Shown: piece by piece, positions 33,741-42,119 of the stretch
Layout: every line of letters begins with the position of its first letter
Numbering within the stretch: the stretch's first letter is position 1
Assembly (NCBI GenBank): GCA_043758105.1
Contig: JAYVOF010000038.1
Location: 1 to 64,000, forward strand
Direction of reading: 5' to 3'
Origin: JANPPS01 sp043758105
GTDB taxonomy: Bacteria; Pseudomonadota; Alphaproteobacteria; Acetobacterales; Acetobacteraceae
DNA length: 64,000 bases
The notes under the pieces: model-generated
What the model saw: the letters and a program-made list of their open reading frames with translations, nothing else
Databases searched by the model: none
What the model was told of the DNA's origin: nothing
Translations under genes and position numbers: made by a program

Positions 33741-35207
33741 CTACGAAGACTGCCGGCGGAGGAAGGCCGGGATGTCCAGCGCTTCGTCCTGGGAGATCGG
33801 GCGCGGCTGGTTTGGGGAGCGTTCGGGGAAGGACGGTTCGGCGCGGTGCGGCTCTTCATGGACCAGCTGGGCCGGCTCCGCCTCCACGCGGCGGCCGCGG
33901 AAGCCGCCGGTCATGATGTTCAGCAGGCTGCGCCCGGCGGTCATCGGCGCCGTGGCGGGTCGGTCCGTCAATAACGCGCTGAGGCTCGGCTGCGGGGCCG
34001 GGCGGGGGGCGGAGACGGGACGTACGGGCGCATACTCGCCGGCCGCCATCTCGGCCGCGGCGGAGCCGGGGTGGGCGGGTGCGTATTCCGGCGCCGGGCG
34101 GGGCGTGAGCAACTGCGCCGGCACTGGTGCGGCTTGCTGTTGTGACGGGGTGAACACCGGCGGCGCCACCGGCGCGCTCACGGCCATCGTGGTCCCGCCG
34201 ACCGCGACCAGCCGGGGCTTGGCTGCGTCCGCGACCGAAATATCGATCCCCGTGGCGACCACGCTCACCCGGATACGCCCGGACAAATTGTCATCGATGG
34301 AGGAGCCGAAGATGATGTTGGCGTCTTCCGCGACCTCCTCCCGGATGCGGTTCGCGGCCTGATCGACCTCGAACAGCGTCATGTCCTCGCCGCCGGTGAT
34401 GTTGATCAGCAGGCCGCGCGCACCCGCCATGCTGGTGTCCTCCAGCAGCGGATTGCTGATCGCGGCCTCGGCGGCGCGGATGGCGCGGTTCTCGCCCTCA
34501 GCCTCGCCGGTGCCCATCATCGCCTTGCCCATCTCCAGCATGACGGTGCGAATGTCGGCGAAGTCCAAATTCACCAGGCCCGGCGCGATCATGAGGTCGG
34601 TGACGCCGCGGACGCCCATATAGAGTACTTGGTCGGCCATCTTGAACGCCTCTTTCCAGCCCGTGCGCTCATTGGCGAGGCGGAACAGGTTCTGGTTCGG
34701 GATCACGATCAGCGTGTCCACGACCTGCTGCAACTCGTTGATGCCTGCCTCGGCCGCCTTGGTGCGGCGTTGGCCCTCGAAGGTGAAGGGCTTCGTGACC
34801 ACACCTACCGTGAGGATACCGCGCTCCCTAGCCATCCGGGCGATGACGGGCGCCGCACCCGTGCCGGTGCCCCCGCCCATGCCGGCGGTGATGAACACCA
34901 TGTGCGCGCCGTCCATGTGGCGCATCAGCTCATCGGCGGCCTCCTCCGCGGCGGCGCGTCCGATTTCCGGCTTGGCGCCGGCTCCCAACCCTTGCGTCAA
35001 ATGCGGCCCCAACTGCACCCGGCGGTCCGCCTTGCTGTGCTGCAGTTGCTGCGCGTCCGTGTTGGCGACCACGAAATCCACGCCCTGCAGATTGAGCGAG
35101 ATCATGTTGTCCACGGCGTTGGTGCCGCCGCCGCCCACGCCGATCACGGTGATCCGCGGGGTGAAATCGGTGTGCATCTGCGGCGGGACGGTAAGGTTGA
35201 GGGTCAT
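33741..35207 (-). CDS. ftsZ: Cell division GTPase FtsZ
   Basis: 488 residues. The tubulin signature GGGTGTGAAP is near residue 107; GVGGGGTNAVDNMI and the T7 loop region NLDFADIRTVM are intact. The core ends near 320 and is followed by a long Pro/Ala-rich linker, then the FtsA/ZipA-binding tail DEALDIPAFLRRQ. FtsZ polymerises into the Z-ring. Last gene of the dcw cluster, 63 nt after ftsA. Confidence 0.97.
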   Translation of the reverse strand: MTLNLTVPPQMHTDFTPRITVIGVGGGGTNAVDNMISLNLQGVDFVVANTDAQQLQHSKADRRVQLGPHLTQGLGAGAKPEIGRAAAEEAADELMRHMDGAHMVFITAGMGGGTGTGAAPVIARMARERGILTVGVVTKPFTFEGQRRTKAAEAGINELQQVVDTLIVIPNQNLFRLANERTGWKEAFKMADQVLYMGVRGVTDLMIAPGLVNLDFADIRTVMLEMGKAMMGTGEAEGENRAIRAAEAAISNPLLEDTSMAGARGLLINITGGEDMTLFEVDQAANRIREEVAEDANIIFGSSIDDNLSGRIRVSVVATGIDISVADAAKPRLVAVGGTTMAVSAPVAPPVFTPSQQQAAPVPAQLLTPRPAPEYAPAHPGSAAAEMAAGEYAPVRPVSAPRPAPQPSLSALLTDRPATAPMTAGRSLLNIMTGGFRGRRVEAEPAQLVHEEPHRAEPSFPERSPNQPRPISQDEALDIPAFLRRQSS

Positions 35208-35270
35208 AAAAGCCTCCCAAGGCGAAACGTTGAATGAGTGGTGCCAATCAAGGCGGAGTCGTGACCAGTA

Positions 35271-36590
35271 CTAAACGCGGTCCCGCAGATAATTCGCGAG
35301 CCGTTTGAGCCAGCCGCCGGGTTGTTCGTCGGTCATGTCGATATCCGGGAGACTCCGCCCGGCCCCGGACGCCCACATCAGCAGGCCCGCCGCGGTGGCG
35401 AAGCCGGGTGTGGCGGAATGCTCCGGCAAGCCCCGCAGCGCCTGCGGCTTACCCAGACGCACCTGCCGGTCGAGGATCCGCCCGGCCATCTCCCGCGCGC
35501 CCACCAACTGACTGGCGCCGCCGGTCAGCACGACGCGGTTGCCGCTTTCCCGGGCCAGCCCGGCGCTATCCAGCCGGTCCCGCACCAGCTCGAACGTCTC
35601 CTCCAGCCGCGGACGGATCACCCCCACGATCTGACTGCGCGGCACCCGGCCGACATGGTGTTCTTCTTCGCCCACGAGCGGCAACGGCAGCATCTCCCGC
35701 TCATCGTCCGGGCTGCTTTCGGCGTTGCCGTATAAAGTTTTCAGCCTTTCCGCATGCGCCACCGGCGTGGACAGAATGCGCGCCAAATCGTTCGTCACAT
35801 GCTGACCGCCGACCGGCAGATGCGCGGTGTGCAGCACGTGCCCCTCGCTGAACACCGCCATCCCCGTCGTGCCGCCGCCCATGTCGATGACGGTCGCACC
35901 CAGCATCCGCTCGTCTTCCACCAGCGTCGCCAACCCCGCCGCCATCGGCGCGCTCACCAGCTCCGACAGGCTCAGCTCGCAGCGTTCCAAGGTCAGCACG
36001 AGGTTGCGCAGCGCGGTCGAGCCCGCGTCCACCACATGGATGCGGGCCGAGAGCTGATCGCAATGCAGGCCGCGCGGATCGCTGACGCCGGGCGTGTCAT
36101 CGACGGCGAAGGCGAGCGGCAGGATATGGATCGTATCCCGCCCCTCCAACAGCGCCCGCTGCCGGCCCTCCAGCATCACCCGGCGCACATCCGCCTCCGT
36201 CACCGCGCGCCCACCCACCGGCCATTGCACGTTGAACAGCCGCGATTCCGGGTGGCCGCAGCTGAGGTTGACCACGACGCTGCGCAGGCGATGGTCCGCC
36301 ATGCTCTCCGCGTCCCCCACCACCTTGCGGATAGCGCGTTCGGCCTCGTCCAAATCGGTGATGCCGCCGCCCCGCACGCCGCGGGATTGGTGCCAGCCAT
36401 AGCCCAGCACCCGGATCTGCCCGTCATTATCGACGCGCCCGATCAGGCAGGTGATCTTGGTGCTGCCGATATCCAATACGCCGAACGGCCCCGCCCTTAC
36501 GGGACGTGGGCGGGCCGGCGCTTCGGGCGGCGCGGGTGGCACGACACCGGTCTCGTTCATCAAATTCCGGCGGCGGGTGATGTCGTTCAT
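35271..36590 (-). CDS. ftsA: Cell division protein FtsA
   Basis: 439 residues, actin-like. FGVLDIGSTKITCLIGRV is the phosphate-1 motif, ATVIDMGGGTTGMAVF the phosphate-2, and VVLTGGASQLVGARE the adenosine motif. The last residues PGGWLKRLANYLRDRV form an amphipathic membrane helix. It tethers FtsZ to the membrane. The N-terminus has an extra Pro-rich segment before the actin fold. Confidence 0.95.
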   Translation of the reverse strand: MNDITRRRNLMNETGVVPPAPPEAPARPRPVRAGPFGVLDIGSTKITCLIGRVDNDGQIRVLGYGWHQSRGVRGGGITDLDEAERAIRKVVGDAESMADHRLRSVVVNLSCGHPESRLFNVQWPVGGRAVTEADVRRVMLEGRQRALLEGRDTIHILPLAFAVDDTPGVSDPRGLHCDQLSARIHVVDAGSTALRNLVLTLERCELSLSELVSAPMAAGLATLVEDERMLGATVIDMGGGTTGMAVFSEGHVLHTAHLPVGGQHVTNDLARILSTPVAHAERLKTLYGNAESSPDDEREMLPLPLVGEEEHHVGRVPRSQIVGVIRPRLEETFELVRDRLDSAGLARESGNRVVLTGGASQLVGAREMAGRILDRQVRLGKPQALRGLPEHSATPGFATAAGLLMWASGAGRSLPDIDMTDEQPGGWLKRLANYLRDRV

Positions 36591-36600
36591 CGGGCCCTCC

Positions 36601-37464
36601 TCACGTGGGTCGCTTTGGGGCGGGGGTGCGCGGCTCGCCGGGATGCACCACCAGCCGGTCCGGTGCGCGCAAATCGAGCGTCTGCAACGGACGGTCCAAC
36701 ACCGACTGCGCCGCCTGCAACTCCATCAACCGGTTCATGGCCGCCAGCTCGAACCCCTCCGGCAACAGCACGTCGGCACCGCTATTCAGCCGCAAATTCC
36801 ACCGGCGTTCACCCACCCGCACGGCCGCCACGACGCGGGATTTGAGCGCCGGGAGGGTCGCCAGTTGGTCCAATAGCGCCGCCGCCGCCTCGGGCGCGCC
36901 GGGGCCCACCACCAGCGGCAAGAGACTGAACGCGGCGGCGTCCTTCACCGGATCCTGCTCCGCCACCGGCTGCCCGGCGCGGTCGATCAGCACGAAACGG
37001 CCCGCCGATTGCCAAACCGCGAACGGACGCCGCTCCACCAATTGCACCACCACCGTGCCCGGCAGCCGCCGCTCCACCGTCGCGTGCTGCACCCAGGTCA
37101 GCCGCTCGATCCGCGCCCGCGCGTCCTCGAGCGAGAACCCGAGCAACGGATCCCCGACGGCCACGCCGAGTGCCGCGCGCAGCTGCCCCTCCGGCGTCAT
37201 GGCGCGGCCCTCCACCTGAATATCGGTCACCATCATGTTGGTTGCGCGCCCGACCCGTTCGCGGAACGACGCCAAACCGCTGCCGGGCTGCACGCTGCGC
37301 ATGAGGCTCACGCCTACGATCAGCACCATCGCGGCCGCGACGCTCCAGCCGATCGGACGCAGCGCCCGGCGGATGCGGCGGCGAAGGAATAACCACCGGC
37401 TCGGCCGCGGGTCGCGCACCGGCCGGATCGAGACGGGACGGCTTTGCGGCGCCCGTTCGTTCAT
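36601..37464 (-). CDS. ftsQ: Cell division protein FtsQ
   Basis: 287 residues. A basic, cytosolic N-terminus is followed by one membrane segment (GWSVAAAMVLIVGVSLM). The POTRA domain is visible as VTDIQVEGRAMTPEGQLRAA and IERLTWVQHATVERRLPGTV, then VVQLVERRPFAVWQ. FtsQ recruits FtsB/FtsL to the septum. The ATG at 37464 overlaps the ddl stop (ATGA); an ATG three codons earlier is also possible. Confidence 0.92.
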   Translation of the reverse strand: MNERAPQSRPVSIRPVRDPRPSRWLFLRRRIRRALRPIGWSVAAAMVLIVGVSLMRSVQPGSGLASFRERVGRATNMMVTDIQVEGRAMTPEGQLRAALGVAVGDPLLGFSLEDARARIERLTWVQHATVERRLPGTVVVQLVERRPFAVWQSAGRFVLIDRAGQPVAEQDPVKDAAAFSLLPLVVGPGAPEAAAALLDQLATLPALKSRVVAAVRVGERRWNLRLNSGADVLLPEGFELAAMNRLMELQAAQSVLDRPLQTLDLRAPDRLVVHPGEPRTPAPKRPT

Positions 37465-38381
37465 GCGCGACATGCGGCGTGCTCCACCATCCAGGCGCAG
37501 AGGGCCGGGAAATCGATCCCCACATGCGCGGCTTGTTCCGGCAACAGGCTGGTGGGCGTGAGGCCGGGCTGGGTGTTGACCTCCAGCAGCACGAGCCGCC
37601 CGGGCTCGCCGGCCGTGTCGTCATAGCGGAAATCCGCCCGCGACGCGCCGCGGCAGCCCAGTGCCCGGTGCGCCTGCAACGCCACGTCCATCGCCTGATC
37701 ATAGGCCGTGCGATGCACCGCCGCCGGGACCACGTGATAGGACCCGCCCGCGGCATATTTGGCCTCGTAGTCATAGAACCCGGTGGCGGCCGCGATTTCC
37801 GTGACCGCCAGCGCCCGGTCGCCCATGACGGAGACGGTCAACTCGCGTCCAGGAACATATTCCTCTACCATGGCCGTGGGTCCAAACTTCCACCCCCGCG
37901 CGATCCCGGCCCGGCGGTTATCGCCGGCGCGCAGGATTTCGACACCGACGGACGAGCCCTCGGCCAGCGGCTTGATCACATACGGCAGCGGCACCGGGTC
38001 ACCCGCCTCCAGCTCCGCCATGTCCACGACACGCCCCTTCGCCACCGGCAACCCGGCCGCCACGAACACGGCCTTGGCGGCCTCCTTGTCCATGGCCATG
38101 GCGGAGGCGCGGATGCCGGAGTGGGTGTAGGGAATGCCGAGCCAGTCGAGCACGCCCTGAATGGTGCCGTCCTCGCCGAATTGGCCGTGCAGCGCATTGA
38201 ATACGGCGTCGGGCTTGGGGTCCAGGGCGGCGATCACCGCGCCGAGGTCGTGCCCAACCAGCACCGGCGTCACGTCAAACCCGGCCTGGCGCAGGGCGAG
38301 AATGACCTGCTTGCCGGAGGCGAGACTGACCTCCCGCTCGGCGGAGATGCCGCCATACAGGACTGCCACGCGCCGGGTCAC
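37461..38381 (-). CDS. ddl: D-alanine--D-alanine ligase
   Basis: 306 residues of the ATP-grasp fold. RRVAVLYGGISAEREVSLAS is the family start, EGSSVGVEI the P-loop-like segment, and LLEVNTQPGLTPTSLLPEQA the metal-binding end. It makes the D-Ala-D-Ala dipeptide used by MurF. The GTG at 38381 overlaps the murB stop (GTGA). The longer open frame to 38465 is only a palindromic repeat read as protein (TLTPTLSRQRERG). Confidence 0.94.
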   Translation of the reverse strand: MTRRVAVLYGGISAEREVSLASGKQVILALRQAGFDVTPVLVGHDLGAVIAALDPKPDAVFNALHGQFGEDGTIQGVLDWLGIPYTHSGIRASAMAMDKEAAKAVFVAAGLPVAKGRVVDMAELEAGDPVPLPYVIKPLAEGSSVGVEILRAGDNRRAGIARGWKFGPTAMVEEYVPGRELTVSVMGDRALAVTEIAAATGFYDYEAKYAAGGSYHVVPAAVHRTAYDQAMDVALQAHRALGCRGASRADFRYDDTAGEPGRLVLLEVNTQPGLTPTSLLPEQAAHVGIDFPALCAWMVEHAACRA

Positions 38382-39433
38382 GATGCGACGCCCCCTCTCC
38401 CGCTGGCGGGAGAGGGTTGGGGTGAGGGTGGAGTGACACGCGCTGAACCCGGCGTTGGATGGCACCCGTTGTAACCACCCTCACCCCGGCCTTCTCCCGC
38501 AAGCGGGAGAGGGGGAAGGGAAGGCCGGCCGATCCGCTTTATTTCCCATTCCAGCGTCACACCGGATGCGGCGAAGACGCGCCGCCGCAGCTCTTCGCCC
38601 AGACCTTCGATATCCGCCGCGGTCGCGCCGCCGGTGTTGAGCAGGAAATTACAGTGCTTCTCGCTCACCTGCGCGCCGCCGCGGACCAAGCCGCGCCCTC
38701 CGGCACCATCGATCAGCTCCCACGCTTTCATGCCCGGCGGATTGCGGAACGTACTGCCGCCGGTCCTCGCGCGGACGGGCTGGGTCTCTTCGCGGCTGCT
38801 GCGGATCTGCGCCATGCGGGCGGCGATGCTGGCGGCGTCGCCCGGGCGGGCGCGAAAGCGGGCGCGCACCACCACGGCCCCGGACGGCAGGCTCGCGTGG
38901 CGGTAGGCGAACGCTAGACCCGCGGCTGCCAAGCGTATGGATTGTCCGTCCCGTGTCACGAACTCCGCCCAATCCAGGCAGGACGCCACGTCGCCGCCAT
39001 AGGCCCCGGCATTCATCGCCACCGCGCCGCCGATCATCCCGGGAATGCCGGATAGGAATTCCAACCCAGATAACCCGGCGGCGGCGGCGTGCTCGGCCAC
39101 CGTCGCGTCCAGGCAGGCAGCGCCCGTGACCACGCCGTCCGTCTCGATCTTGACCTCGTTGAACCCGCGCGCCAGGCGCAGCACCACGCCATGCACACCG
39201 CCATCCCGCACGATGACGTTGCTGGCCGCGCCCAATACCTGAACCGGCACGTCATGCGGCAGCGCGCCCAGGAATGCCGCCAAATCCGTGGGTGACGAGG
39301 GCCGCACCAGCGCCTCCGCCGGGCCGCCGACGCGGAACCAGGTGAACGGGGCCAGCGGCGCATCCGCCTGCACCCGGCCCTGCAGCGGCGGCAGCCGGTC
39401 TACCAAATGCGATGGCGCGCGCGCGGGCATCAT
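38378..39433 (-). CDS. murB: UDP-N-acetylenolpyruvoylglucosamine reductase with a repeat-derived tail
   Basis: 351 residues. APFTWFRVGGPAEALVRP is the FAD-binding start, LEFLSGIPGMIGGAVAMNAG the FAD loop, GSTFRNPPG has the catalytic Ser, and VTLEWEIKRIG the catalytic Glu near the usual end. After RIGRP come 47 more residues (LPLAGEGRGEGG, then PPSPQPSPASGRGG) that are two palindromic repeats read in frame. MurB reduces enolpyruvyl-UDP-GlcNAc to UDP-MurNAc. The ATG at 39433 overlaps the murC stop (ATGA). Confidence 0.93.
   Translation of the reverse strand: MMPARAPSHLVDRLPPLQGRVQADAPLAPFTWFRVGGPAEALVRPSSPTDLAAFLGALPHDVPVQVLGAASNVIVRDGGVHGVVLRLARGFNEVKIETDGVVTGAACLDATVAEHAAAAGLSGLEFLSGIPGMIGGAVAMNAGAYGGDVASCLDWAEFVTRDGQSIRLAAAGLAFAYRHASLPSGAVVVRARFRARPGDAASIAARMAQIRSSREETQPVRARTGGSTFRNPPGMKAWELIDGAGGRGLVRGGAQVSEKHCNFLLNTGGATAADIEGLGEELRRRVFAASGVTLEWEIKRIGRPSLPPLPLAGEGRGEGGYNGCHPTPGSARVTPPSPQPSPASGRGGVAS
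38391..38430. repeat. Palindromic repeat copy inside the murB 3' end
   Basis: CCCCCTCTCCCGCTGGCGGG then AGAGGGTTGGGGTGAGGG. It lies 10 nt from the murB stop/ddl start overlap and encodes PSPQPSPASGRGG of MurB. Confidence 0.9.
38477..38520. repeat. Palindromic repeat copy inside the murB 3' end, opposite orientation
   Basis: CACCCTCACCCCGGCCTTCT, CCCGC-AA-GCGGG at the tip, then GAGAGGGGGAAGGG. It encodes LPPLPLAGEGRGEGG of MurB and is inverted relative to the copy at 38391. Confidence 0.9.
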
Positions 39434-40857
39434 CCGGCGCGCCTGGTGCCAGTTTGCAGCGCGGTCAGCTCCGCGGGGAGCGAGGCCGCCCATTGCGTGA
39501 TGGTGCCGGCGCCGAGGCAGATCACGAAATCACCGGGCTTGGCGATGGCGTGGACCATTTCCGCCAGGTGTTCGGGGCCGGGCAGGGGCACCACGCTGCG
39601 GTGGCCGCGGGCGCGGAGGCCATCCACCAGGCTGTCCCGGGAGAAACCGGGGGTGGGCGCCTCGCCCGCGGCATAGACGTCGGCCACGATCACGGTGCCG
39701 GCGTCATTCATGCAGGCGCAGAACTCGGGGAACAGCGATTGCAGGCGCGAATACCGATGCGGCTGCACGATGGCGACCACGTCCCGCGCCCCAGCCTGGC
39801 GCGCGGCCTTCAGCACGGCGGCGATTTCGACCGGGTGGTGGCCGTAATCATCGATGATGGTGATGCCGCCGGCCTCACCGGTCTTGGTGAAGCGGCGCTT
39901 GACGCCCTTGAAGCCCGCCAGCGCGCTGCGGATCGCGTCATCCTTCACGTCCATTTCCACGGCGACCGCGATGGCGGCCAGCGCGTTCTGCACGTTGTGC
40001 GCGCCCAGCATCGGCAGGCGGAACGGGCCCATGCGGCGGGGCAGTTTGTGGCTGCGGTTGGTGACCACCACCTCGAACGTGGCGCCGAGCCGGTCCATCA
40101 CCAGCCGGTCCGCCCTGACGTCCGCCTGGGGCGAGAAGCCGTAGGTGATGATGCGGTGATCGGACAGCCGGGGAATCATCTCCTGCACCGTCGGATGGTC
40201 GATGCACAGCACCGCAAAGCCATAGAACGGCACGTTGGCCACGAACTGGTCGTAGCCGGCGATCATGGCCTCCGCACTGCCCCAATGGTCCAGGTGCTCC
40301 GAGTCCATGTTGGTGACGATGGCGATGGTGGCCGGCAGACGCAGGAAGCTGCCGTCACTCTCATCCGCCTCCACCACCATCCACTCGCCTTCACCCAGGC
40401 GCGTGTTGCTGCCATAGGCGTTGATGATGCCGCCGTTGATGACGGTGGGGTCCATACCCGCCCCCTCCAGCACGCAGGCGACGAGGCTGGTGGTGGTGGT
40501 CTTGCCGTGGGTGCCGCCGACGGCGATCGACCAGCGGAGCCGCATGAGTTCGGCCAGCATCTCCGCCCGGCGCACCACGGGGATCAGGCGCGCACGGGCG
40601 GCGACCACCTCCGGATTGTCCCGCTTCACGGCGGTGCTGGTGACCAGGACCTGAGCGTTGGCGACGTTCGCCGCGTCATGGCCGATGGCGACCGGGATGC
40701 CCTGGTCCTTCAGCCGGCGCACGTTGGCGCTGTCGGCGATGTCGCTACCCTGCACGGCGTAGCCCAGCGTATGCAGCACCTCCGCGATGCCCGACATGCC
40801 GATGCCGCCGATGCCGACGAAATGGATCGTGCCGATCCCGAGTGGCAGCGCCCTCAT
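39430..40857 (-). CDS. murC: UDP-N-acetylmuramate--L-alanine ligase
   Basis: 475 residues. HFVGIGGIGMSGIAEVLHTL is the UDP-binding start, GTHGKTTTTSLVACVL the ATP P-loop near residue 118, and DDYGHHPVEI the conserved C-domain motif. It adds L-Ala to UDP-MurNAc. Start overlaps murG stop and its stop overlaps murB start, each by 4 nt. Confidence 0.96.
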   Translation of the reverse strand: MRALPLGIGTIHFVGIGGIGMSGIAEVLHTLGYAVQGSDIADSANVRRLKDQGIPVAIGHDAANVANAQVLVTSTAVKRDNPEVVAARARLIPVVRRAEMLAELMRLRWSIAVGGTHGKTTTTSLVACVLEGAGMDPTVINGGIINAYGSNTRLGEGEWMVVEADESDGSFLRLPATIAIVTNMDSEHLDHWGSAEAMIAGYDQFVANVPFYGFAVLCIDHPTVQEMIPRLSDHRIITYGFSPQADVRADRLVMDRLGATFEVVVTNRSHKLPRRMGPFRLPMLGAHNVQNALAAIAVAVEMDVKDDAIRSALAGFKGVKRRFTKTGEAGGITIIDDYGHHPVEIAAVLKAARQAGARDVVAIVQPHRYSRLQSLFPEFCACMNDAGTVIVADVYAAGEAPTPGFSRDSLVDGLRARGHRSVVPLPGPEHLAEMVHAIAKPGDFVICLGAGTITQWAASLPAELTALQTGTRRAG

Positions 40858-42119
40858 GGGTGGTTTCCTACGTAGGTTTCAACAAGATCGGCGAGTCGTG
40901 ACGCCGCATCGGGACGCCCGCGCGCGGCGATAATGTGGGCCAGGGCGGCCAGCCGGTCCGGGTCATCGAGGATCGCCAACTGCGCCGCCAGTGCTGCCGG
41001 CGTAAACGCATCCTGCTCCATGACCAAGGCCCCGCAGGCCCGCGCGTTGAACAGCTGATGTCCATCGATCGCTCCCGGTAAGGGCACCAATAGGGCGGGC
41101 CGCCCCATGACCCCCAACTCCGCCACCGTGCTGGCCCCGGCCCGCGCAATCACGAAATCCGCCGACGCCAGCCGCGCCGCCATGTCCGGAAAGAACGCCG
41201 CCAGCTCCGCCGCCACGCCCAACGCCGCATACGCCGCCCGCACCCGCTCCAAATCCTCACTCCGGCACTGCTGCACCACCGACAACCGCGCCCGCATCTC
41301 CGTCGGCAACAACCCCACGGCCGCCGGCACGACATCACTCAAAACCCGGGCCCCCAAACTCCCACCCGTAACAAGCAGAGAAAAAGCGCCCCCTCTCCCT
41401 CCGGGAGAGGGTTGGGGTGAGGGAAACGACAAGGACGAAATTTCGCGAATCTCAGCCCGAACCGGATTCCCCACCACCACAGAGGGCATAGCCGGCAACC
41501 CTCGCGTCCCCTCCATTCCCAGCGCCAGCCGGTCGGCAAACCGCGCCAGCGCCCGGTTTGCCCGGCCCAACACCGCGTTCTGCTCATGCAATACCACCAC
41601 CGGCTTTACCCGCATCATCTGCGCCGCCAGCACCGGTGCCACACAGGGATAGCCGCCGAAGCCGACGATCACCGCCGGCTGCAACCGATTAAGGATTTTC
41701 CGGGCCTGCACCGTTCCCGCCGCCAGAGCCCACGCCGCGCCCACGGCCTTCACGCCCCGCCCGGCCAGGCCCGCGCCCCGCAGCACGAACAGCTCTTGCC
41801 CGGCAAATACCGCCGACCGCAGCCCGCCGCTCCGTGCATCCGTCATCAGCGCGACCCGGTGGCCACGTCCGATCAGCTCCGCGGCCAATGCCTCGGCCGG
41901 AAAGAAATGCCCGCCAGTACCGCCGGCAGCAATCACGATCGAACGGGAGTATGCAGCACCGCCCCCTCTCCCTCCGGGAGAGGGTTGGGGTGAGGGAGGC
42001 GACGTGGACTGGCGATCGCCGGGCTGAGGCTGGCTAGCGTTTACCGGCGCGGAGCTTGCGCGTGTGATTTCCCTCACCCCGGCCCGGAGGGAGAGGGGGA
42101 AGGGATTTTCTTGTCTCAT
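40854..42119 (-). CDS. murG: MurG glycosyltransferase carrying repeat-derived insertions
   Basis: 421 residues against about 360 usual. It transfers GlcNAc to lipid I to form lipid II at the inner membrane face. The normal fold starts only at residue 61 (IVIAAGGTGGHFFPAEALA); VVLHEQNAVLGRANR and the C-domain FVIARAGASTVAELGVMGRP, LVPLPGAIDGHQ are intact. The ATG at 42119 overlaps the ftsW stop (ATGA). The first 60 residues come from two palindromic repeats with spacer. A third copy encodes FPSPQPSPGGRGG in the linker between NPVRAEI and LLVTGGSLGAR. No better start is visible, although a GTG at residue 15 is in frame. Confidence 0.92.
   Translation of the reverse strand: MRQENPFPLSLRAGVREITRASSAPVNASQPQPGDRQSTSPPSPQPSPGGRGGGAAYSRSIVIAAGGTGGHFFPAEALAAELIGRGHRVALMTDARSGGLRSAVFAGQELFVLRGAGLAGRGVKAVGAAWALAAGTVQARKILNRLQPAVIVGFGGYPCVAPVLAAQMMRVKPVVVLHEQNAVLGRANRALARFADRLALGMEGTRGLPAMPSVVVGNPVRAEIREISSLSFPSPQPSPGGRGGAFSLLVTGGSLGARVLSDVVPAAVGLLPTEMRARLSVVQQCRSEDLERVRAAYAALGVAAELAAFFPDMAARLASADFVIARAGASTVAELGVMGRPALLVPLPGAIDGHQLFNARACGALVMEQDAFTPAALAAQLAILDDPDRLAALAHIIAARGRPDAASRLADLVETYVGNHP
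41388..41423. repeat. Palindromic repeat copy inside murG (interdomain linker)
   Basis: GCCCCCTCTCCCTCCGGG then AGAGGGTTGGGGTGAGGG, in frame within murG. Confidence 0.92.
41962..41996. repeat. Palindromic repeat copy in the murG N-terminal extension
   Basis: CCCCCTCTCCCTCCGGG then AGAGGGTTGGGGTGAGGG; it encodes PPSPQPSPGGRGGG just before the true MurG fold. Confidence 0.92.
42070..42105. repeat. Palindromic repeat copy at the murG start, opposite orientation
   Basis: TCCCTCACCCCGGCCCGGAG then GGAGAGGGGGAAGGGA. It begins 12-14 nt after the murG ATG and encodes FPLSLRAGVREI. Confidence 0.92.

Noticed and set aside
39412..40875. 487-codon plus-strand frame
   Set aside because: Antisense to murC; His-rich and without a domain.
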